Under the pieces are notes generated by a model. It did not search any database, was not told where the DNA came from, and saw nothing but the letters and a program-made list of their open reading frames with translations. A stretch of 64,000 bases of DNA from Mytilus californianus (lineage: Eukaryota; Mollusca; Bivalvia; Mytilida; Mytilidae), in contig NW_026262581.1 in the NCBI RefSeq assembly GCF_021869535.1, positions 100,864,271 to 100,928,270 of the forward strand, written 5' to 3'. Made by a program: the position numbers and the translations under genes. Positions 48,032 to 56,492 of the stretch are shown one piece after another (the first letter of the stretch is position 1; the number at the start of each line of letters is the position of its first letter).

Positions 48032-48760
48032 GTACAGATATTTTTATCAATAAGTAATCATATTAAGATGGTCCCATATTTAATGATTTTCATCATGGTT
48101 TAAAAGATTTTTCTCAGAAGTATAATACAAGTATTGGACTTCTCCTTAAGGGAATATTGATATCCCAAGTCGGTACCTTTTGCATGAGAATTGAATTTTA
48201 GATGTTTTCATTTTGTAAAACATTTTTGTATACACTCGTGAAACATTCATATCTAAAAAAAAGATTTTTAGTGTTTGAACTAAATTTTGTCATCTCTGTG
48301 AGTCTGAAGGCAGTCATCGCAGTATGAAGAAAATGGCACGTGCGATATACATTCAATTTCAAAGTTAAGTTGAACCATAAGTTTTGATTGAAATATAAGT
48401 ATGAATCATGATGGGATGAAATTATATGGAATCACCTTTAGATTGCTTTAATTAATAATTCACATATTTGGTGAAGGATATACAGAGTTGTAATACATAT
48501 TACATGTAAAACGTAGATTGATTTAGATTTATTACAGGTTTGATGCTACATTTATTAATCATTTTATGTCATAGCCAAGATGTGAATTATAGTCTTTTAA
48601 AACAACAGTTTAAACAAAAAGTTCGAAAACTTTATCTGTTAAATAAAGTGTTTTGGTCTACTGCACAGTAACAAATTTCAGACAACTTAAGACAGTTAAT
48701 TTTGCATCATATGTCAGGTCATATGCAGTGAGTCGTTTATATGATGCACTTAGGAACAGT

Positions 48761-48971
48761 TACTGTAAATTCAGAAATTATTGCGTGCATTTATTATTGA
48801 AATATAGTCATTTTAGACTAAAATGCGATTTTAATTTTTGCGATATTGAGAAAAATCCTGTTAAATTCATATAAAAAATTTCAAAATGCGAGTTTAAATT
48901 ATTGCGATTATAACCCTGTTGCATTTTTTCGCAATAATAAAAACATCGCAATAATTTCTGAATTCACAGTA
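48761..48971. mobile_element. MITE, 211 bp
   Basis: Ends TACTGTAAATTCAGAAATTA and ATAATTTCTGAATTCACAGT are inverted repeats, continuing through TTGCG / CGCAA. The internal sequence also has ATGCGATTTTAATTTTTGCG / CGAGTTTAAATTATTGCG. Non-coding. Confidence 0.88.
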
Positions 48972-49942
48972 GTTAAATGTTAAAGTAACTGTATCAACTA
49001 GACCAATAAGCACTTTTGTTGATGGGTTGACAGAGTTGTAAAATTTTATCTAATGTAAGGGATATTTCAAAGGAAGGGAGATAATTCCGGGTTGACAGGT
49101 TTTCATGGAGTCGATCATTTGATAATTTAAGGGCTTTACAGTTGTGAGCTTTTGTTTAATATATTAAACCAACTGTTAATCATCTTTTAGCAACTGTTAA
49201 TGCAATGACATATTTTTTCATGAATTTATAGGAAATCAATTTGTTTAAAATGTTTTCTAAATAGAAATTGTGAGGAATCACACACACATTGGCCATGACT
49301 TTTGAATACCAAAGAAAAAATAGGTAAACGTAGAACAAGTTGATTAACTTCATGAATGTTATTAAAGAGGCTCCTGTTTTTTAAATGTAAACAGTGAGCA
49401 TGACATTTTTCAATAACAGCCACTGTGGTCCTCAGACAAGGTATTATTACTATAACTTGACTTACCCCCAAGAAGAGGCCACTCCTGAATGCAGACTGGG
49501 TAACTCTAGGTACCTAGAAGTTTTGACCATTATCTGGACAACTGTAATGACTGTTTGATTTAGGCTTTAAATGTATTGTCCAATGTTAATGAGTTGTCAG
49601 AAGGCAAAGAAAAGTAATTTAAGCACTGAAGTGAAATTCAGAGATGAAAATCTCTTTTTTGATTTGGACTAATGGACCACAGTTTTTTTAAAAGTCTTGT
49701 TTTGATATCTTAGCAATGACATTGTAGAAAATCAGCATTTCACTGAAGCTTTATCTATATAAGGGGAACTGTAAATTCAGTTATGCATGAAGCACGGTAT
49801 AAAGTTTGAACACTTTATATTCTTATTTTCCTGTAAATTTCGGGGTAGAGAAATTTATCTTATATTCATTAATTCTTTTTTTTGTAATTTTAGCAAAATT
49901 ATTGTTGGAATTATTAAAATGTTGTTTCCTTTCAGATTTTTT

Positions 49943-49969
49943 ATGCCCCCGCCGTAGCGGAGGGGGCAT
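49943..49969 (+). repeat. Repeat-element head hairpin (ATGCCCCCGCC)
   Basis: ATGCCCCCGCCGTAGCGG followed by AGGGGGCAT forms a GC-rich hairpin, strikingly different from the AT-rich surroundings. An A-rich simple stretch follows. It resembles the heads of the P families but no tandem array follows. Confidence 0.7.
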
Positions 49970-50524
49970 CAATTTTTTTTTTTAATCGAAAAGACACAAC
50001 AAAGCAAAAAAAAAACAACAAAATAATAAAAAAAACAAAAACACATAACACATAACAAAGCCTGAGTAGAGTTACATGTTAAAGTCCATGCTGTAATCCA
50101 AATAAATTATGCAGAAATTATTTATTTCTGGTGATAGCTGTTATATCTCATCTATTGCTGCATCTGGAGGCTCATTTATACTTTGAAATCAGTCATTGCT
50201 TAGAAATTGTACAAATAATTTTCAGTGATGACAATTTCTGAGGAGTTGTCATTAAAAAAAAGCTATTTTTTAGGAATTCAGCAAGCTTATAACTTGCTAT
50301 TGAGGACCAAAGTATAAATCAGTCTTTACATTCCGAATAAGCCCAATGTGACAGATACATCAATCCATGTTTAATAATTTTAGTTATGCTAATGGCTTAA
50401 CTATGTACATACTATGCTGTATACATATATACAAAAGCACAAATGTATAAAAAAAATCATCAGTGTTTTGTTTCTCATCCATGCACACAACATTCTGTAT
50501 TGTTGTTTTCTTTACTTTTCCTAG

Positions 50525-50599
50525 GAGTACACTTTTGTCCTTGCCAAAACTTTTAAGCCAGATGGTCCACTCTGGTCAAGAGTATATCTAGATAAAACG
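50525..50599 (+). CDS. CACNA2D: alpha2delta alternative exon 15b
   Basis: Acceptor CTTTTCCTAG and donor ACG|GTATTA; 25 codons in phase 0/0: EYTFVLAKTFKPDGPLW then SRVYLDKT. It is shorter than 15a and 15d by three residues before the invariant Trp and lacks the RP pair. It keeps the EY start, Trp and VYLD, and its last residue is Thr instead of Leu. Its match to the other copies at both splice phases and key residues makes a chance ORF unlikely. Confidence 0.82.
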
Positions 50600-51812
50600 G
50601 TATTACTTCATCCCATACATGGGACTTGGCATTAACCTTCAACCCCATGTACTATTGGGATTGTACAAACCAAACAGTCAATTAACATTTAAACATGCTG
50701 CATTTTAATCTTTGGCATTAATTATATATACTATATTACTTTATTCATCTTCTATATAAAAAAAGAGATTTGTTTTTTAGCATATTAAAATAGCTAACAA
50801 ATTATTTATCACAAACCATTTAAAATCCAAAGCAGTTTTAAATCAGTCATGATTAGTCAGTTGACTGTTTGTTAATTAGGGACCAACTGTTGGGCAAATA
50901 AGAATGTTTCTTATATCTACTTTGTGTCTCACCTGGTATGTTTTCTGCAAATCAATTGGTTCTGGAACCTTTGTTATCCACAAGTCTATTTTATTCATCA
51001 TTTCATTTCATTGAAAAACACATGACAAATTGCACCAAAAAGTATACTTTATTTAGATTGAAAAGAAGGGGAGAGAACAATTGACAAAATCTTCTCTACT
51101 GTAATATGTGTTCATATAATGAAAGAAACATTCTTTTGCCTTGTGCATCATTTTGGTTTAGATGTAGCCAACACAGGATTGTCCTAGAATTAATGATAAT
51201 AGCTATGTATATGGCAAAAATTCACAAACTGTAGAAATATTGTGTAGTTTAAAATAGTTTTCAAACTAACTCATTTTTCCATATGATATATTTATCCTTT
51301 TTAATAGATTATCAATATTACATTATAGAAAAAAATCAAATCCAATATCTATATCCTATGAGATGTAAATCTATTATAGAATTTTAAATAAAAGGGACCA
51401 TTTTTCTTTTGGAATTTCCAGCATTATTTTGACTATGCCCACAATTTGATTAATATTTTTTAAATAACCTGCATAGTTACTTTTACGTCCTGATTGCCTT
51501 GATGTCCAAATTGATAGATATTTGGTAAAAAATTTACGTTAGAAATACTGTCAGCCTATGAACACTGCTGCGGGGTTCAACTGGGTTCAAATCTACCTCC
51601 AATCATCTGTTCAAATTGGGAAAGGGACTCATACATGTACTTCTTTTCCATTAGAATCCATCAACAAACAAGCTAATTAATTCATTCATATCGTTTTAAT
51701 TTAGCCTAGTTTTTATGACTTATAATACATAAAGAGGTCACATGTACAATCATTTCAAAATATGATTTATAATTTAAATCATATTGAACAAAACTTATTT
51801 ACTTTTCTACAG
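50600..51812 (+). other. Intron between alternative exons 15b and 15c
   Basis: 1.2 kb, no repeat family recognised and no additional exon copy seen. Confidence 0.6.
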
Positions 51813-51893
51813 GAATATTTGCCCCTTATTATAGAAGAAAAAGCATATCATTATGTTCAAGAATTACAATGGAGTAGTAGAGTAGACCCTTTG
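51813..51893 (+). CDS. CACNA2D: alpha2delta alternative exon 15c
   Basis: Acceptor TTTTCTACAG and donor TTG|GTAAAG; 27 codons in phase 0/0: EYLPLIIEEKAYHYVQELQW then SSRVDPL. The Trp is at position 20 as in 15a and 15d. The tail is one residue short and the conserved Tyr is missing (RV-DPL instead of VYxDxL). It is the most divergent copy, either specialised or decaying. The frame stays open through both splice sites. Confidence 0.8.
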
Positions 51894-52196
51894 GTAAAGA
51901 AGCATGGGAGTTTGCAAATTTTGTTTGACCCAAAACTTAAAGATGAAACTCCCAAAATAATAGCATGTTCTTCCGTTTTTTTGTTGAAAATTTGCAAAAA
52001 TTGATATTTTATATGGAAATGTTTCATTGGCAACATTTGATAGTAAAAGATATTACATTCCAGAGAATAACAGATTGAAGGCATGCTGAAGTAAATGTTT
52101 GTATAAACAGCAACCCAGCCATTGTCACTCTTTTTGTGCATAACAAATGACCTTAATTTATATTACTTAACCTTGACTAACTGGTCTTGTTTGAAG
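51894..52196 (+). other. Intron between alternative exons 15c and 15d
   Basis: 303 bp, no repeat recognised. Long enough to be spliced normally, so steric exclusion of 15c-15d splicing is not expected from length alone. Confidence 0.6.
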
Positions 52197-52280
52197 GAAT
52201 ATGTTCCAGTCCTGAGTAGACCCTTGGCTATACAGAATATCCAGACTTTTACATGGTCCAACATCTATTCTGACTTACTG
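52197..52280 (+). CDS. CACNA2D: alpha2delta alternative exon 15d
   Basis: Acceptor TTGTTTGAAG (AAG rather than the usual YAG) and donor CTG|GTATAT; 28 codons in phase 0/0: EYVPVLSRPLAIQNIQTFTW then SNIYSDLL. This is the copy closest to the vertebrate consensus (EYLxVLxRPxxI...W.xxYxDxL), so it may be the ancestral or default form. Only 303 bp of intron separates it from 15c. Confidence 0.9.
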
Positions 52281-52843
52281 GTATATCCAGTTGAATGGAA
52301 TAAGTTCTTTGTTGAGAAATTAAGTAGATATAATTGTATCCTCTGTTGTTTACAATTGACCAGCCAAACAGAGAAGATAAATCTTAGCCTTTTGGTTTCA
52401 AGATTGCTTCCTTTGAATGGAAAGATTCTTTTAAATAATCCAGTTTTCATATGCTGTCTTTTGGAATAAATATTTTCAAGATTTAATTTTTGGAATCAGA
52501 AAACTGTTCTATTTTTAATATGATGCATATAAGACATTTTCAAAAGTTAGATTAAAATTTTTAAATAGAAATAACTTAAAACAAAAGTAAGCTGTCAAGA
52601 CATATTTATTACAAAGCATTAGACAAACTCATCAATTGGTAAATTTCCTGTTATTTGAAAGATAAATTAATGATAAAAAGGGTCAATTATTAATCATTAC
52701 ATAGATAATGTTTGGTTGGTTTTATAGTCAGTGTTATTTTTTTTTTGTTTACTTTTGTCATTAAAAAGAGATAAGTGTTGTATGTGATTTTTATACGACC
52801 GCAAAAATTGAAAATTTTTTGGTCGTATATTGGTATGACGTTG

Positions 52844-52878
<35 letters not shown>

Positions 52879-55800
52879 TGGCGTCGTCCGGCGTCGTCCG
52901 AAGACACATTGGTTTTCGCACTCTAACTTTAGTTAAAGTGAATGGATCTCCATGAAATTTTACCATAAGGTTCAATACCACGAAAGGAAGGTGGGGATTG
53001 ATTTTGGGGGTTATGGTACCAACAGTTAAGGAATTAGGGGCCAAAAAGGGGCCAAAAATAAGCATTTTTGTAACTTCCAGACAATAACTTGTGTGTAAGT
53101 GTATGGATCTCTCTGACATTGTACCACAAGGTTCCATATCACAAAGGGAAGGCTGTAATTGATTTTGGGGGTAATTGCCTCAAAATTTTAGGAATTAGGG
53201 GCCAAAAAAGGGGCAAAAAACAAGCATTTTTCTAGTTTCATGACAATAACTTGTGTGTAAGTGTTTGGATATTTCTGAAATTGTACTACAAGGTTCCATA
53301 TCACAAAGGGAAAGCTGGAATTGAGTTTGGGGGTAATTGCCCGAAACGTTTAGGAATTGGGGGCCAAAAAGGGGCCAAAAATAAGCATTTTTCTAGTTTC
53401 CAGACAATAACTTGTGTTCAAGTGTATGGATCTCTCTGAAATTGTACTGCAAGGTACCATACCACAAAGGGAAGGCTGGGATTGAGTTTGGGGGTGATGA
53501 ATCATAAGGGGGTTCAAAAAATTTGGGGGGGGGGGATTTTTTTTTTTCTTTTTTTTTTCTTTTTTTCCTTTTTTTTTTCTTTTAAAATTTTCCATTTTAA
53601 GTTGGTTATTTCTGATTAATATTTAAAAGCAAATAATAATGATATGGTAGGAGATACACACCAAACAGGATGTGTAAATTATTATATAATAAGTATTGTG
53701 CAATAGCAAGAAATTTTCAATTGCACAGTATTGCACAATTGCAAGAAATCTTCAATTGCACAGTATTGCGCAATAGCAAGAAATCTTCAATTGCACAGTA
53801 TTGCGCAATAGCAAGAAATATCCAATAGCACAATATTGCGCAATAGCAAGAAATTGTCAATTGTACAGTATTGCACAATAGCAAGAAATATTCAATTTCA
53901 CAGTATTGTGCAAAAGAAGATACTTTGTATAAATTGCTTATTTCTTGATCAATTTCAATGGGGTTTTATTCTTGAATTCTTGGGGTTCTTTAATATGCTG
54001 AATCTAACCGTGTATTAAGTTTTTGGATTTTGGGCCCCGTTTTTAAATTGGTCGACATTGAGGTCCAAAGGGTCCAAAATTTAACTTTGTTTGATTTCAT
54101 CAAAAATTGAATTATTGGGGTTCTTTGATATGCCGAATCTAACCGTGTATTTAGATTCTTAATTTTTGGTTCCGTTTTCAAATTGGTCTACATTAAGGTC
54201 AAAAGGGTCCAAAATTAAACTTAGTTTGATTTTAACAAAAATTGAATTTTTAGGGTTCTTTGATATGCTGAATCTAAACATGTATTTAGATTTTTGATTA
54301 TGGGCCCAGTTTTCAAGTTGGTCCAAATCAGGGTCCAAAATTAAACTTTGTTTGATTTCAACAAAAATTGAATATATGGGGTTCTTTGATATGCTGAATC
54401 AAAACATGTATTTAGATTTTAGATTTTTGGCCCAGTTTTCAAGTTGGTCCAAATTGGGGTCCAAAATTAAACTTTGTTTGATTTCAACAAAAATTGAATA
54501 TATGGGGTTCTTTGATATGCTGAATCTAACCATGTATTTAGATTTTTTATTTGTGGACCCGCTATCAAATTGGTTCATATTGAGGTCAAAAGGGTCCAAA
54601 ATTAAACTTTGTTTGATTTCATCAAAAATTGAATTATTGGGGTTTCTTTGATATGCCAAATCTAACCGTGTATTTAGATTTTTAATTTTGGGTTCCGTTT
54701 TTAAATTGGTCTACATTAAGGTCCAAAGGGTCCAAAATTAAACTTAGTTTGATTTTAACAAAAATTGAATTCTTGGGGTTCTTTGATATGCTAAATCTAA
54801 ACATATGTTTAGATTTTTGATTATGGGCCCAGTTTTCAAGTTGGTCCAAGTTGGGGTCCAAAATTAAACTTTGTTTGATTTCAACAAAAATTGAATATAT
54901 GGGGTTCTTTGATATGCTGAATCTAACCATGTATTTTGATTTTGGACATTGGACCATAATAGGTAAATTAAAAAAATTGAAGTTCTTAGACCACATTCTT
55001 TCTGTGTCAGAAACCTATGCTGTGTCAAATATTTAATCACAATCCAAATTCAGAGCTGTATCAAGCTTGAATGTTGTGTCCATACTTGCCCCAACTGTTC
55101 AGGGTTCGACCTCTGCGGTCGTATCAAGCTGCGCCCAGCGAAGCATTTTATTTTAAAACTATTTTGACACAATCTCTGTGCCCATTTTGCACCCTTTGGC
55201 CTATCACAGCCACACGTTTCTACTCCTCTTATTTTATACCTTCTTTCTTTACTTGTATTCTCTGATTTCCTTAACCTGATCAGAACATAACATCTGATGT
55301 TAATTATGTTTGTTTGTTTAATTCTTAAACTGATTTTTGCATTTAAGTTCTGCATGGTAGCATTCATGTTTAACTGGCATTCGTTTTCTTTTGTTTTGTT
55401 AAAAATGTACTTATATTAATTATATTATTGCAGAACAGATATTGATTTATTATAAAGAAGAATATAAAGATAATAATATGAAGTAATGGAGTAATGACAA
55501 CTGTACACTTGGTTTTGTACTTTTATTTTGTTTATGTAAATAATAAGCAAATGAAATATTATAATGATTAAACATGATAAACTTACCTTGCTTTTCTATT
55601 CAACATATAAATCTGTAGATAAGATATTATCAGTAATTAATAAAGTTCTGTCTCTTTTATAATTATGTACATGTTTGTTTTCAAATAGTAAACATTTCTG
55701 ATTAAATATGATTTCTTGTCATTTAGATGCACTGCATTTTAAAGAAATTAGTAATATTTAAACTTTCAAAAATTGAAAAGTATTTATGGTCAACATTTAA

Positions 55801-55929
55801 TTTTTGTAATTAAGTTGAATAACAATTGTTGTTTAATGAGAAAAACTAATGAAATGGTGCTATAAAGTCATGTTGACTGAAGACATTTATGATGTGCCTT
55901 TCTTACTCTGAATATGTTTCACATTGTAG
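52281..55929 (+). other. Intron between exon 15d and exon 16
   Basis: Mostly the complete P1 element (52792-55152). 52281-52791 and 55153-55929 show no gene or additional exon. Confidence 0.7.
52792..55152 (+). repeat. Family P1, complete 2.36-kb copy
   Basis: In order: hairpin head TTTTATACGACCGCAAAAAT with TTGGTCGTATA, CGTCGTC microsatellite (52845-52910), units of about 170 bp with AGGGGCCAAAAAGGGGCC (to 53480), a G10/T-rich run (53525-53590) and a 35-bp-period array (53695-53915). About eight 138-bp units follow (53960-54950), then the tail ending TCTGCGGTCGTATCAAGCTG and GCATTTTATT. The tail GCGGTCGTAT complements the head. No protein is encoded; the long minus-strand frames are an effect of a unit length divisible by three. 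Confidence 0.85.
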
Positions 55930-55995
55930 GGTTTGGGGATGATGACAACTGTTACTTTACCTGTCTACAACAAGACTGATAATGCTGATCGTCAG
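55930..55995 (+). CDS. CACNA2D: alpha2delta exon 16
   Basis: Acceptor CATTGTAG and donor CAG|GTATGG; 22 codons in phase 0/0: GLGMMTTVTLPVYNKTDNAD then RQ. It matches the family block GxVxxTxxxPVxN. NKT is a possible N-glycosylation site. It is the common exon that follows any exon-15 choice. Confidence 0.93.
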
Positions 55996-56121
55996 GTATG
56001 GAGACATTTTTCATGATAAACTGCACTACAGAGTAACCCTTAAATTTTCTCTGACTAACAGATGTCCAGAAGTTTAATAGTTTAGTCAACTAATAGCAAA
56101 CTGTTATGTTGAATGTTCTAG

Positions 56122-56338
56122 ACAGTATCAAACTGTGACGTCAAATATTCTTCCTTGTGAGGTCAAATGTTCTTCATTGTGAGGTTAAATGTTCTTCATT
56201 GTGAGGTCAAATTTTTTTCATTGTGAGGTCAAATGTTCTTCCATGTGACATCAAATGTTCTCCTTGTGACATCAAATGTTCTGCCATGTGACATCAAATG
56301 TTCTGCCATGTGACATCAAATGTTGTTCCTTGTGACAT
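56122..56338 (+). repeat. Minisatellite, about 21-bp unit, 9-10 copies
   Basis: Units of the form TTGTGAGGTCAAATGTTCTT change midway to CATGTGACATCAAATGTTCT. It starts about 125 bp after the exon 16 donor. Confidence 0.9.
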
Positions 56339-56492
56339 TGCGAATAACAGGAAGGGTTGTGATTTTCTTCTGATGGCTGAGGACTAAGTGTATTGAAAGG
56401 TCTATAGACTGTAAGATCACTGAGGAGACTCAACAAAAAATGAAAATCTAGAACACCGTACAAAGCTGATCTTTACAACATTTTTAGTCATA

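Larger units (their letters stand above)
48032..50524 (+). other. Intron between alternative exons 15a and 15b
   Basis: 2.5 kb with a MITE (48761-48971) and a hairpin head of a repeat (49943-49969). No further exon-15-like peptide (EY...W...Y.D.L between AG and GT in phase 0) was found by eye. Confidence 0.65.

Noticed and set aside
51762..52469. Two stand-alone plus-strand ORFs
   Set aside because: They are chance extensions of alternative exons 15c and 15d beyond their splice sites. Only the parts between AG and GT show conserved sequence.
53695..53915. CRISPR-like regular repeat array
   Set aside because: The 35-bp repeats are contiguous without unique spacers and belong to a eukaryotic transposable element; a similar array is at 35040-35275.
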